In this document: piece after piece, positions 17,920-26,714 of the stretch | How the letters are laid out: each line of letters begins with the position of its first letter | Numbering within the stretch: the first letter of the stretch is position 1 | Source: Roseiarcus sp963820095 | GTDB taxonomy: Bacteria > Pseudomonadota > Alphaproteobacteria > Rhizobiales > Beijerinckiaceae | Assembly: GCA_963820095.1 (NCBI GenBank) | Contig: CAWFZA010000028.1 | Coordinates: forward strand, 124,001-188,000 | Reading direction: 5' to 3' | Length of the DNA: 64,000 nucleotides | Made by a program: the position numbers and the translations under genes | Notes under the pieces: generated by a model | Told to the model about the DNA's origin: nothing | The model's database searches: none | Seen by the model: only the letters and a program-made list of their open reading frames with translations

Positions 17920-18372
17920 TCAGCGCGACAGCTCGACGCGGTACTGAATGAAGCCGGGACGCTCGGCGACCGCGTCATAGAGCCGCCGCGCGACGGCGTT
18001 GGTCTCGTGCGTATGCCAGTACACGCGCGCCGCGCCCGCCTCCTTCGACGCATTCACCACAGCTGCGATCAGAGCCCGGCCGACCCCCCCGCCCCTCGCC
18101 GCCTCGCTGACGTAGAGGTCCTGCAGATAGCACTGCGAATTGATCAGCCACGTGCTGCGCTGGAAAAGATAATGCGTAAGGCCAATGAGTTCTCCGTCCC
18201 GATCGGCGACCAGCGCATGCATCGGCTCAAGCGGATCGAAAATGCGCGCGAAGGTGACGTCGGCGACGTCGTCGCTCCATTGAGCGCGATAAAAATCGAG
18301 ATAGCCGCGCCATAGCGGCGTCCATTGCGCGCGGTCCGCCCGCTCGATCGCGCGCACGTTGAAATTCGCCAA
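17920..18372 (-). CDS. GNAT-family N-acetyltransferase
   Basis: This 150-residue acetyltransferase starts at a TTG with GGGAGG six bases upstream, which decides the start. After NVRAIERADRAQWTPLWRGY comes the acetyl-CoA region LYVSEAARGGGVGRALIAAV and the C-terminal HTHETNAVARRLYDAVAER. That pattern (NxxARRLYD) is typical of GNAT enzymes acting on small molecules or amines. The substrate is unknown. It is about 100 bases from the phasin-like gene and shares its direction. Confidence 0.85.
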   Translation of the reverse strand: MANFNVRAIERADRAQWTPLWRGYLDFYRAQWSDDVADVTFARIFDPLEPMHALVADRDGELIGLTHYLFQRSTWLINSQCYLQDLYVSEAARGGGVGRALIAAVVNASKEAGAARVYWHTHETNAVARRLYDAVAERPGFIQYRVELSR

Positions 18373-18504
18373 ATCCGTCCTCCCGTTCTTGACTCGCGAC
18401 GTAAACGCGAGACCAACAGGATCGACCGCGGCGGCGATCTTGACAAGCGCGCGTCGGATGGACTGCTTTGCGGGCGCCAGCGACTTCGCCGGCTGGAGTA
18501 AAAG

Positions 18505-18882
18505 ATGACCCGCGCGCCCCTCATTCTCGCTGGCGTCGCCGCGCTCATGGGCGCGGCCGGCGTCGCGCTGGCGGCGGCGGGCGTGCATGAGAACGGCGGC
18601 GAGCTTGCACAGAGGGCCGCGCTATTTCTCCTGTTGCACGCATGCGCGGCGCTCGCCATCGCCGCGCATGCCCGGACTGCGACCGGCTCGGCCCGCGCGC
18701 TTCTGATTGTCGGCTTCGTCATGGAGGCAGGCGCGATCCTCTTCTCCGCCGAGCTCGCGATGCATGTCTTCACCGGGAAGCGCATTTTCCCCTTCGCCGC
18801 TCCGATCGGCGGCACGACGATGATCCTGTCCTGGGTCGCGCTGGCGGTGGTTTTTGCGACGGCAGGCCGGCGGGAGGTCTGA
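18505..18882 (+). CDS. DUF423 membrane protein (YgdD-like)
   Basis: The 125-residue protein has four membrane helices: about 5-27, 38-56, 65-83 and 101-120. DUF423 marks include GVALAAAGVHENG near the first loop and AMHVFTGKRIFPFAAPIGGT in the third. Family members are small inner-membrane proteins of unknown role. A ribosome site is not obvious upstream. It is divergent from the GNAT gene. Confidence 0.85.
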   Translation: MTRAPLILAGVAALMGAAGVALAAAGVHENGGELAQRAALFLLLHACAALAIAAHARTATGSARALLIVGFVMEAGAILFSAELAMHVFTGKRIFPFAAPIGGTTMILSWVALAVVFATAGRREV

Positions 18883-19002
18883 TCCCCTCACGGAACCAAT
18901 CGCGCATTCGTGACTTTTACGCGGGTTGACCGGACTGGCGGCGCGAGCCTAGCCTTTAGCTGCGCTTAAGACTGTCGTTGGAGCGATTGCAGGAGATACC
19001 CC

Positions 19003-19416
19003 ATGCAAACGAAGCTCGAGCGCGGCAAAGCCGCGTTTCACGTCCGTAGCCTCCTTTTGGCGGGCGCTTCGCTCGTCGCCGCGTTGGCGCTCTGCGCCCC
19101 CGATCAAGCGCTCGCGGCTTGCGCGACGGTGAGCCGCCCAGCCGGAGTTTACGCCGCGGCGAGTGGCGTCGCCGGCGTGCATGCCGCGACTGGCATTGCG
19201 GCCCCGTCCGGCGTTGGCGGCGGAGGCGGAAGCCTAGGCTGCGCAGGCGGGTCCAGCGCCTCGCCGCTGCGCGGCCTGCCGACTGCCGCTTCGGGCAGGG
19301 TGGTCGAGACGGGCGCCCACGCGGCGCATACCGCTATTCATGTACGGGCCGCGCCGACGAGGACCACGAACGCCACCGCTCACCTGCACGCGGTCAGGCC
19401 GGCGCATCGCGCCTGA
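19003..19416 (+). CDS. Secreted alanine/glycine-rich hypothetical protein
   Basis: The 137-residue frame begins at an ATG with AGGAGA nine bases upstream. It has a long signal sequence (RSLLLAGASLVAALALCAPD, cleavage after ALA near residue 38). The mature part is low-complexity: a glycine run (GVGGGGGSLG) and many Ala, His and Thr. No family is recognised. Such proteins are common in Rhizobiales and little is known of them. Confidence 0.6.
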   Translation: MQTKLERGKAAFHVRSLLLAGASLVAALALCAPDQALAACATVSRPAGVYAAASGVAGVHAATGIAAPSGVGGGGGSLGCAGGSSASPLRGLPTAASGRVVETGAHAAHTAIHVRAAPTRTTNATAHLHAVRPAHRA

Positions 19417-19427
19417 GGTGGGGGGTC

Positions 19428-21137
19428 CTAATCCCGCACAAACTCGAATTTGTCGACGTCCACCAGCCCCATGTCGGTGATCTTGAGATGCGGGATCACC
19501 GGCAGCGGCAGGAAGGCGACTTGCAGGAATGGCTCGGGCAGAGTCACGCCTAGGCCCTTGGCTGCCGCGCGCAGCGGGATCAGCGCCTCGCGCACCTCTT
19601 CGAAGCTTTTGAGACTCATCAGCCCCGCCACCGGCAACGGCAGTTCGGCGACGACCTTGCCGTCGCGCGCGACGGCGAACCCGCCCTCGGTCTCGCGCAG
19701 CCGGTTGACCGCCGCGGCCATATCGGCCTCGTCCACGCCGACGACGCACAGATTGTGGCTGTCATGCCCGACGGACGACGCGATCGCGCCACCCTTCATG
19801 CCGAAGCCGTTGACGAAAGCGGTCGCATGGTTGTCGTTGACGCCGTGCCGGGCGACGACCGAGACCTTGACGACGTCTTGGGCGAGATCGACGCCGCGCT
19901 CGCCTCTTCGGAACGGCAGCGTCACGGATATGCGCTCGGTGATGATCTTGCCGGGAACGACGCCGATCGCCTGGGTCGACGGGCCCTGCCCTCTCGCAAC
20001 GAAATCGGCCGGCTCGACCCGCCGCGCCTTGACGCTCTCGCGCCCGACAGGCGCAAGGGGGCCGCGCCCGGCGAACAGCGCCTCGTCCACCACGCGTCCG
20101 CCGGCGAGGGTCATCGAGACGGCGCAATGGTCGAGGTCGTCGATGACGACGAGATCGGCGCGCCAGCCGGGCGCGACAAGGCCGCGATCCCTGAGGCCGA
20201 AGATGCGCGCGGCCGAGATGGTCGCGGCGCGATAGGCGGCGAGCGGCGGCGCGCCAAGCCCGATCGCCGTGCGGATCATGAAATCGAGATGGCCTTCCTC
20301 CGCGATGTCGAGCGGATTGCGGTCGTCGGTGCAGAGCGCAATGAACGGTGAATTCCGCTCGGTGATCATGGGGCTGAGCGCGTGCAGGTCTTTGCACACC
20401 GAGCCCTCGCGGATGAGGAGCTGCATGCCCTTGGCGAGCTTCTCTCTGGCTTCGGGAAGGTTGGTGACCTCGTGGTCGGTGCGTGGGCCGGCGCTCAGGT
20501 ATCCGTTGAGCGCGACGCCGCCGAGGAGCGGACTGTGTCCGTCGATCGCCCTGGTCTGGAAGGCGGCGAGCTTGGCGAGGCAGGAGGGATCGCGCGCGAG
20601 CACCCCAGGGAAGTTCATGAATTCCGCGAGTCCCAGCACCTTGGGATGATCGGCCATAGTCAAAAGATCGTCGGCCTCGAGGCGGGCCCCGGACGTTTCG
20701 AGCGCTGTCGCCGGAACGCAGCTCGAGAGCTGCACGCGCAAGTCCATCGCGGTCAGCATCGCCGCGTCGAGGAAGTATCGCAGGCCCGTCAGCCCGAGCA
20801 CGTTGGCGATCTCATGCGGATCACAGATGGATGTCGTGACGCCATGGGCGAGCACGCAGCGATCAAATTCGAGCGGCGTCAGAAGCGAGGATTCGACATG
20901 GCAGTGGGTGTCGATGAAACCCGGAACGACGATCTTGCCGCTCACGTCGATCTCACGTTCGCCGCGATATTCGCCCATCGTTCCGACAATGCGGTCGTTG
21001 CAAATCGCAACGTCGCTCTTGATGAGCTCGCCGCTGACGAGATCGAAAATCCGCCCGCCTTTCAGCACCACGTCGGCTTGGGAGAGCCCCTGCCCCTGCT
21101 CGATGGCCCGCTTGAGAAAGGCGATGGCGTCGCTCAT
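19428..21137 (-). CDS. ade: Adenine deaminase
   Basis: The enzyme converts adenine to hypoxanthine and ammonia, a step in purine salvage or use of purines as nitrogen source. The 569 residues cover the amidohydrolase barrel with the metal motif FIDTHCHVESS (His78, His80), CDPHEIANVLG, and the C-terminal domain with SSVGHDSHNLCVVG, a hallmark of adenine deaminases. The start was placed at MSDAIAFLK. The gene is intact and convergent with the upstream secreted protein. It is about 33 kb from the nucleoside transporter block that could supply its substrate. Confidence 0.95.
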   Translation of the reverse strand: MSDAIAFLKRAIEQGQGLSQADVVLKGGRIFDLVSGELIKSDVAICNDRIVGTMGEYRGEREIDVSGKIVVPGFIDTHCHVESSLLTPLEFDRCVLAHGVTTSICDPHEIANVLGLTGLRYFLDAAMLTAMDLRVQLSSCVPATALETSGARLEADDLLTMADHPKVLGLAEFMNFPGVLARDPSCLAKLAAFQTRAIDGHSPLLGGVALNGYLSAGPRTDHEVTNLPEAREKLAKGMQLLIREGSVCKDLHALSPMITERNSPFIALCTDDRNPLDIAEEGHLDFMIRTAIGLGAPPLAAYRAATISAARIFGLRDRGLVAPGWRADLVVIDDLDHCAVSMTLAGGRVVDEALFAGRGPLAPVGRESVKARRVEPADFVARGQGPSTQAIGVVPGKIITERISVTLPFRRGERGVDLAQDVVKVSVVARHGVNDNHATAFVNGFGMKGGAIASSVGHDSHNLCVVGVDEADMAAAVNRLRETEGGFAVARDGKVVAELPLPVAGLMSLKSFEEVREALIPLRAAAKGLGVTLPEPFLQVAFLPLPVIPHLKITDMGLVDVDKFEFVRD

Positions 21138-21260
21138 GCGGCATCCTTCCAAGGCTCGGGGCTGACTCTCTGAGGCATTGTCTCAGGCTTGTTGAGAGCG
21201 CTCAATAGATCAATCCGCTCGCCCTCGCCAACGGCGGCTCGGCGGGAGACGCCGGCCTAT

Positions 21261-22628
21261 TCAAGTGTTCGGGATCATGCGGCCAAGCGCCGCGCCGAGG
21301 ATTCCGGCGAGCGCGATCATCGCCAGGACTGCGGCGAATCCGGCGAACGCGAAGGCCATGGCGCCGCCGGCGACGCCAAAACTCCCCCCAAGAAAGGTGC
21401 ACGCGTTGACAAGGCCCGACCCCTGTCCTCTCTGCGCCGGCGAAAGCGCCGACAGCGCCAGTCGCGGCGCTGAGGCGTAAGGCACGGCCAGACCCGCCCC
21501 CATCGCAAACAAGCCAATCGCCAGGGGGATCGGACCGCCTCCCGAAATGGCCGCGCCGACAAGGGCGCAAGCGATCGCGACGAGAGCCATCCCTCCGGTT
21601 ATGGCGGCGCCCAATCCGGCTCGGGCCACGACCCTGGAGGCGAGCAACGCAAGCGCCAGCAGAGAGACGCTGAGCGGCAGCAACGAGGCGCCCGCCTCGA
21701 GGGGGGTGAGACCCAGCCCTTCCGGGCTCTGCGCGTAGAGATTGAAGTAGAGCAGCAGGCTCATGATGGTGAACATCGACAGCGAGCCGATCGCCAAACC
21801 CATTACGAAATCCCGTTGCGAGAAGAAGCTCCAGTCGACGAGCGGTTCCGCGACACGCGCCTCGACGATCAGCAGCGCGACCAACGCCGCCGCCGCCAGC
21901 GCCGCGAGGCCTATCACCGGGATCGGCGCGGCTCGCGCGTCCGGCAATGCGTGCAACCCGAAGACCAGCGCGATCATGAAAGTCGCCAGCAAGATGAAGC
22001 CGATCCAGTCGATGGTCCCGCCTCGCCTACGCTCGGAATCGGTCGTCGCCGCGCTTGCCGAGGCCATGACAGCCATTGCCGCCCCCATGAGGAGAGCGTT
22101 AAGCCAAAAGATGGCGCGCCAGTCCATCAGGTGAGTGAGCGCGCCGCCGATGAGCGGCCCGATGCTGAAGCCGAGCATCAGGAACCCGGTCCAAGCCCCG
22201 ATCGCCCCCGCCCGGCGCTCAGGCGTTGCGCCGGAGTCGACCGCAGCCAAGGTGCAAGGCACTGCGAGGGCCGCCGCGAGGCCCTGTAGGCTCCGTCCGG
22301 CCAGCAGCGCGGTCTGTGTGCCGGAGAGGGCGATCATGCAGGAGGCGGCGGCGAACAGCGCCAGCCCGAACATCGACCCGCGGCGCGCGCCAAACCGGTC
22401 CGCCGCCCGGCCGCCGAGCACAATACAGGCCGCCGAGGCGACCAGGTAAGCATTGACCGCCCATTGAACGCCCGCCGGGCTCAGCGAAAGCTCAATCCGC
22501 ATCCTCGGCAAGGCGGCCATGATCGCCGTGCTGTTTGCGCCGACCGCCAGCATCGCCAGGCACGACGACCACAGCAGCGGCGCGAAGCCCGGACGCTCAT
22601 TTACGCTGACCAGGCCCGGCGCCTCCAA
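21261..22628 (-). CDS. MFS multidrug efflux-type transporter
   Basis: The protein (about 455 residues) is a 14-helix-type major facilitator of the DHA2 drug-proton antiporter kind. The motif GGRAADRFGARRGSMFGLAL marks the conserved loop between helices 2 and 3. SGATPERRAGAIGAWTG and GLTPLEAGASLLPLSVSLLA are also typical. The N terminus is uncertain: no ATG lies just before the first helix (LLWSSCLAMLAVGANS). A TTG is used here, since ATGs further upstream would overlap the divergent kinase gene. Its substrate is unknown and no regulator is adjacent. Confidence 0.85.
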   Translation of the reverse strand: MEAPGLVSVNERPGFAPLLWSSCLAMLAVGANSTAIMAALPRMRIELSLSPAGVQWAVNAYLVASAACIVLGGRAADRFGARRGSMFGLALFAAASCMIALSGTQTALLAGRSLQGLAAALAVPCTLAAVDSGATPERRAGAIGAWTGFLMLGFSIGPLIGGALTHLMDWRAIFWLNALLMGAAMAVMASASAATTDSERRRGGTIDWIGFILLATFMIALVFGLHALPDARAAPIPVIGLAALAAAALVALLIVEARVAEPLVDWSFFSQRDFVMGLAIGSLSMFTIMSLLLYFNLYAQSPEGLGLTPLEAGASLLPLSVSLLALALLASRVVARAGLGAAITGGMALVAIACALVGAAISGGGPIPLAIGLFAMGAGLAVPYASAPRLALSALSPAQRGQGSGLVNACTFLGGSFGVAGGAMAFAFAGFAAVLAMIALAGILGAALGRMIPNT

Positions 22629-22752
22629 GACTTGAATCCGCCGCAGCCATAGCCCGGCGCTTGAGCGACAACAACAAGCCCCGGTCCAGAAAGGCTCCGT
22701 CGGCGTCGTTACGGGTTTACCCCGCCGTCGAATCGCCGTCTGGTCGGCGGCC

Positions 22753-23607
22753 ATGCTCGCGCCCATCCTCTCCATCCAATCGCACGTCGTCTACGGCCAT
22801 GTCGGCAATTCGGCCGCGGTCTTTCCTCTGCAGCGGCTCGGGCGCGAGGTCTGGCCGCTGATGACGGTGCAATATTCCAGTCATGTGGGCTATGCCGGCT
22901 GGCGCGGCCGCGCCTTCGACGCAGGCATGATCGACGATTGCCTGAGCGGCCTCGAGGCGATTGGCGTGCTGCCGCGCTGCGCCGGTCTCCTGACCGGCTA
23001 TCTCGGCAAGGCGGAGATCGGGGAAGCGGCTCTCAGGGCGCTTGACCGCATTCGCGCCGTCAATGGCGCTGCCGCCTACGCCTGCGACCCTGTGATCGGC
23101 GATGTGGGCCAGGGGATTTACGTCGGGCCCGGCGTCGGCGAGTTCTTCCGCGACCGGGCCCTGCCGCTTGCGACGCTCGCCACGCCGAACGCCTTCGAGC
23201 TCGAATGGCTGACGGGCGAGCGAGCGAACACTCTGCAAAATGCGCGCCGCGCGATCGCGGCGTTGCGTGCGCGGGGGCCGCGGGTGGTGGCGGCCACGTC
23301 GCTCAAGCTCGACGATACGCCGGACGGCGCGCTCGACGTTCTGGCCGGGGATGACGTTGGATTCTGGCGCGTGCGCACGCCAAACCTGCCGATTTCCGTC
23401 AACGGCTCGGGCGACGTGTTCGCAGCCCTGTTCTTTCATCATTGGCTCGGGACACATGACACGCGAGAGGCGCTGTCGCGCGCGACATCGTCGGTTCACG
23501 CGGTCGTGAAGGCCACTCTGGCCTCAGGCTCACGTGAATTGAGCCTGCTCGCCGCTCAAGATGAGTTTACGCGCCCCTCGCAACTTTTCGCGGCAGAGGC
23601 GGTTTGA
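22753..23607 (+). CDS. pdxY: Pyridoxal kinase
   Basis: The kinase phosphorylates pyridoxal to pyridoxal 5'-phosphate in vitamin B6 salvage. The 284 residues show the ribokinase fold: SIQSHVVYGHVGNSAAVFPL at the N terminus, TVQYSSHVGYAGWRG, the DPVIGDVGQGIYV region, and NGSGDVFAALFF with the catalytic aspartate. The TPNAFELEWLTG motif binds nucleotide. The gene is intact and divergent from the MFS pump. Confidence 0.93.
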   Translation: MLAPILSIQSHVVYGHVGNSAAVFPLQRLGREVWPLMTVQYSSHVGYAGWRGRAFDAGMIDDCLSGLEAIGVLPRCAGLLTGYLGKAEIGEAALRALDRIRAVNGAAAYACDPVIGDVGQGIYVGPGVGEFFRDRALPLATLATPNAFELEWLTGERANTLQNARRAIAALRARGPRVVAATSLKLDDTPDGALDVLAGDDVGFWRVRTPNLPISVNGSGDVFAALFFHHWLGTHDTREALSRATSSVHAVVKATLASGSRELSLLAAQDEFTRPSQLFAAEAV

Positions 23608-23696
23608 TCCCCCGAACTGCACGTTTACTTTTCTCGTATATCGGAGCATGAGTGGGACGGGGTTCCGTGTACAATGCGGGTGAAAGGGGAGCGTTC

Positions 23697-24056
23697 ATGA
23701 TAGGTCAAGCCGCCTTGGGCGCGATCGCGCTCGGAATCGTCTTCGCTTCGACCTCAGCCGACGCCCAGACGGTTCGTCACCGCGCCAAGCCGGCCCCGGT
23801 TGGCCGTCAGATTATCGTTCGCGAGGCGGTGCCGCGCTGGCTGACCATGGGCACATGGGCGCCCGTCGGCTCCCGCAACGGCTATGCGCTCGACACCCTG
23901 AGGCCGCCGCTCGAGCGCAACACCGTCCAGAATACGTTCGTGGGCATGCGCGGCAACGACCGACTGCCGAACGACATCCGCCTGCCGGAGGCGAACCGGC
24001 CGCTGATTACTGTCGCTTGGCCCGGCTATCCCGGGCCGCTGTTGGATTTGTATTAG
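23697..24056 (+). CDS. Small secreted hypothetical protein
   Basis: The 119-residue protein has a signal peptide (AALGAIALGIVFASTSADAQ, cleavage after ADA near residue 23). The mature part holds IIVREAVPRWLTMGTWAPVG and ends PGYPGPLLDLY. AGGGGAG lies seven bases before the chosen ATG; a start 15 codons upstream lacks this. No family is recognised. Confidence 0.65.
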   Translation: MIGQAALGAIALGIVFASTSADAQTVRHRAKPAPVGRQIIVREAVPRWLTMGTWAPVGSRNGYALDTLRPPLERNTVQNTFVGMRGNDRLPNDIRLPEANRPLITVAWPGYPGPLLDLY

Positions 24057-24101
24057 CGACCCCGCCCGCACGCTAGGGGGTGCTGCGGGGACGGGATCCT
24101 G

Positions 24102-25004
24102 ATGACGCGCCGGTTTCAAACGCTCGATGTGTTCACCGAGACGGCGCTGGCTGGCAATCCGCTTGCCGTCGTCCTCGACGCCGAAGGGCTCGACGACGCG
24201 CGCATGCAGGCGATCGCCGCCGAGTTCAACCTGTCCGAGACCGTGTTCGTCTTCGAGCCGAGAAACACGATCAACAGCGCGCGGGTAAGGATTTTCACGC
24301 CGAAGCGGGAAATGCCGTTCGCCGGCCATCCCACCGTCGGCGCCGCCGCGCTGATCGCGCGCCAGCGCGCCGGCGACCTGCTCGCCGCGCAGGATCTTCG
24401 GATCGTGCTCGAGGAGCCGATCGGCGACGTTGTCTGCGTCGCCCGCCAGCGCAAGGGCCAACCGCTGGCGGCTTATTTCGAGCTGCCCAAGCTGCCTGAG
24501 CGGCTCGACGTCGAGCCGCCGCCGGCAGCCGAAATTGCCTTCAGCTTGGGGCTCGACCCCGCGGACATCGGTTTCGACGGACACGAGCCGACCGTCTATA
24601 GCGCGGGCGCGCCTTATCTGTTCATTCCGATCCGCTCGCTCGCGGCGATCGGCCGCGCCGCGCCCGGAATCATGCCCTGGGCGACCAAAGATGGCCCGGC
24701 GTCATTCCTCTACACGCGGGAGACGGCGCGCGAAGCCTCGGCCTATCACGCGCGCATGTTCGCCAGCGCATGGGGGGTGACTGAAGACCCGGCGACCGGG
24801 AGCGCGGCCGCGGCCTTCGCCGGCGTCGTGCAGGCTTTCGAGCGCCCGCCCGACGGGGAGCACATGCTGACGATCGAGCAGGGCTTCGAAATGGGCAGGC
24901 CGAGCCTGATCGCGCTCGGTCTGGTGATTGAGGACGGCGCGCTCGCCTCCGCGACGATCGGCGGCTCGGTCGTCATCGTCTCCAGCGGTTCGCTCGACCT
25001 TTGA
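24102..25004 (+). CDS. PhzF-family isomerase/epimerase
   Basis: The 300-residue protein has the two-lobed PhzF (diaminopimelate-epimerase-like) fold. Marks are FQTLDVFTETALAGNPLAVV at the N terminus, EFNLSETVFVFEPR with the conserved glutamate, REMPFAGHPTVGAAALIA, and EDPATGSAAAAFAGVVQAF. Relatives isomerise small molecules; outside phenazine pathways the substrate is usually unknown, and no phenazine gene is here. The stop codon overlaps the TTG start of the NUDIX gene by four bases, so translation is probably coupled. Confidence 0.92.
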   Translation: MTRRFQTLDVFTETALAGNPLAVVLDAEGLDDARMQAIAAEFNLSETVFVFEPRNTINSARVRIFTPKREMPFAGHPTVGAAALIARQRAGDLLAAQDLRIVLEEPIGDVVCVARQRKGQPLAAYFELPKLPERLDVEPPPAAEIAFSLGLDPADIGFDGHEPTVYSAGAPYLFIPIRSLAAIGRAAPGIMPWATKDGPASFLYTRETAREASAYHARMFASAWGVTEDPATGSAAAAFAGVVQAFERPPDGEHMLTIEQGFEMGRPSLIALGLVIEDGALASATIGGSVVIVSSGSLDL

Positions 25005-25741
25005 GCGAGCCGGCTCATATTCTCGAAGTCGGCGAGCTTGACCTCGCGTTCGAGCCCTCGGGCTGGGAATTCGCCGACCGCCAAGCAGCGGCCATCGCCG
25101 CCCATTGGGGCCGGCTGACGAAGGCCAAGCCTTCGCTGTTCAACGGGCGCGTGCTGCTCCTAGCCCAGCGCTTGATCACGGCTGGCTCCGAGGGACGGCT
25201 AAAGCTCTCGGGCGTCTTTTTCGAGACCGACTACGCCGACTTCCTCGCTTGGACCGCATTCGGCCATCCTGGTCAGCCCGTCGAAAATTGCTTTTCCATG
25301 GCCGCGCTGCGTTCGGAGGACGGGGCGTTTCTGCTCGGTGAGATGGCGCACCATACGTACAGCGCCGGTCAGATCTATTTCCCGGCCGGAAACCCGGATC
25401 CCAACGACGTCTTCGATGGCAAGGTCGACCTCGAGGCCAGCGCGCGCCGGGAATTGCTGGAAGAGACCGGGCTCCTGGCCGGCGAAACGAATATGGCGCC
25501 GGGCTGGACCATCGTGATCACACCGCAGCGCATCGCCTGCATGAAACTGATGACATTCCCCCTGCCCGCCCAGCGGCTCAAGGCGCGGATCGAAGCGTTC
25601 TTGGCCCGGGACGCCTTGGCCGAATTTTCCCGCATGCATATCGTGGGCGACCCGTATGACATCGATGAGACGCGGGTGCCGATCTTCGTCGCCGACTACT
25701 TGCGCTACGCCTTCGCTCAGAGACCCGTCGGATACCCGTGA
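25001..25741 (+). CDS. NUDIX-family hydrolase
   Basis: The 246-residue protein carries the NUDIX box in the segment GKVDLEASARRELLEETGLL (residues about 141-160) with the REL..EE core that binds magnesium and a diphosphate substrate. An N-terminal domain (DLAFEPSGWEFADRQAAAIA) precedes it. This two-part layout is found in NUDIX proteins of uncertain substrate in alphaproteobacteria. It starts at a TTG overlapping the end of the phzF-type gene and overlaps the convergent lipoprotein gene by 25 bases at its 3' end. Confidence 0.88.
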   Translation: MSEPAHILEVGELDLAFEPSGWEFADRQAAAIAAHWGRLTKAKPSLFNGRVLLLAQRLITAGSEGRLKLSGVFFETDYADFLAWTAFGHPGQPVENCFSMAALRSEDGAFLLGEMAHHTYSAGQIYFPAGNPDPNDVFDGKVDLEASARRELLEETGLLAGETNMAPGWTIVITPQRIACMKLMTFPLPAQRLKARIEAFLARDALAEFSRMHIVGDPYDIDETRVPIFVADYLRYAFAQRPVGYP

Positions 25742-26055
25742 CGCCGCTCCGAGGCAGCGACCATCGACTTGGCTTCGGCGTCGCTGCCGGCGGCGCAGAC
25801 CTTCGAGGCGGCGTCGGTCTCGCGCCGGATCTGATTGTAGACAGACTGGACGACATGGCCCATGGACAGGTCGTTGTCCTGGACCGCGCGGTAGCGCGCG
25901 ATTTTAGCTGAGCAATCCGCGCCCTCCGGCATCTGGAAGCCGGACGGCGTCACCGCGACCGACCCTGGCGCCGGCGGCGCCGAGGCCTGCGGGGCCGGCG
26001 CATTGCAGGCGGCGAGTGCGAAACAGGCGACGACGAGCGAGGCGAGCATTTTCAT
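25717..26055 (-). CDS. Small lipoprotein
   Basis: The 112-residue protein begins MKMLASLVVACFALAACNAP, a lipoprotein signal with lipobox LAAC, so the mature protein is probably anchored to a membrane through Cys17. The linker is proline/alanine rich (APAPQASAPPAPG). The mature domain (MPEGADCSAKIARYRAVQDN...) has two further cysteines and looks helical. No family is named. AGGAG lies about eleven bases upstream of the ATG. Confidence 0.75.
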   Translation of the reverse strand: MKMLASLVVACFALAACNAPAPQASAPPAPGSVAVTPSGFQMPEGADCSAKIARYRAVQDNDLSMGHVVQSVYNQIRRETDAASKVCAAGSDAEAKSMVAASERRHGYPTGL

Positions 26056-26157
26056 CGGCCTGAGGCTCCTGCCGGGCGATTCGAAGCGTTCATTTGAAAC
26101 GCAACGAAAGCGCGGCGCGGTCAAGAGCCGCCAGTCGGTCACCCGCCTGAAATCCTA

Positions 26158-26186
26158 GCGGATCGCCAGTTGGGCAGGCGATCCGC
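26158..26186 (-). terminator. Candidate hairpin terminator after the SPW gene
   Basis: A perfect 10-bp stem GCGGATCGCC/GGCGATCCGC with a nine-base loop lies 14 bases past the stop of the SPW membrane protein gene. The following T run is weak on that strand, so termination efficiency is uncertain. Confidence 0.5.
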
Positions 26187-26200
26187 CAGTCACGTCGATC

Positions 26201-26575
26201 CTACCGCCCCACTATCGCTGTGGGGTTATGAACGGCCCAGATCTCGGAGATCGAGGACAAGACGACGATCGCGCCAAGCACGAGGCATGACCACATCGCC
26301 GCATGGATCGCCGCGAAGCCCAAAGCCCACGGCGAGATGATCACGAGCGCGCCGACGATCAGCGCAACCCATTCTTCCCACTCGGCGAACTGCATGAGCG
26401 CAAAGAGGCCCATGAGGAAGATGATCACGCCGCCGATCCATGCCGTTCTCGCCGCCATGGCGTCACCGGTGAATGTCAACGCCCAGGGCGATGCGAAGAG
26501 CAGCACGCCACAGACCAGGTTGATCCAGTCCTGGACATTTTTTTCGCCCCCGCGCAACGAAGCACTGTTTGCCAT
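26201..26575 (-). CDS. SPW-repeat membrane protein
   Basis: The 124-residue protein has two SPW repeats, seen as LLFASPWALTFTG and LVIISPWALGFAA, and four membrane helices (about residues 19-36, 45-62, 68-86 and 91-109). SPW proteins are small inner-membrane proteins often induced by stress; their role is unknown. The ATG is preceded by AAGGAG. A palindrome lies in the leader. Confidence 0.9.
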   Translation of the reverse strand: MANSASLRGGEKNVQDWINLVCGVLLFASPWALTFTGDAMAARTAWIGGVIIFLMGLFALMQFAEWEEWVALIVGALVIISPWALGFAAIHAAMWSCLVLGAIVVLSSISEIWAVHNPTAIVGR

Positions 26576-26598
26576 TTCAAAGCTCCTTCATCACACGC

Positions 26599-26614
26599 GA
26601 CGTTTAGCAACGTC
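26599..26614. promoter_or_regulatory. Inverted repeat in the SPW gene leader
   Basis: GACGTT-TAGC-AACGTC is a perfect 6-bp inverted repeat 24 bases upstream of the SPW start codon. It could be an operator or a small RNA hairpin. Nothing here identifies the factor. Confidence 0.3.
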
Positions 26615-26714
26615 TCTAATCCTTTTACTTGACACTCGTTTTTGGGGATTTCATGGCGTTACCGCATGAACCGGCCATCCCGGCGCAAGGTTAAGAAAGA
26701 TTAAGGCTCAAGCC

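Noticed and set aside
17820..18053. Upstream extension of the phasin-like gene
   Set aside because: It overlaps the GNAT gene and is arginine-rich. An ATG with AGGGGA begins the alanine-rich protein itself.
21138..21260. Possible purine riboswitch before the adenine deaminase gene
   Set aside because: I looked for the conserved paired junction elements on the minus strand and found none.
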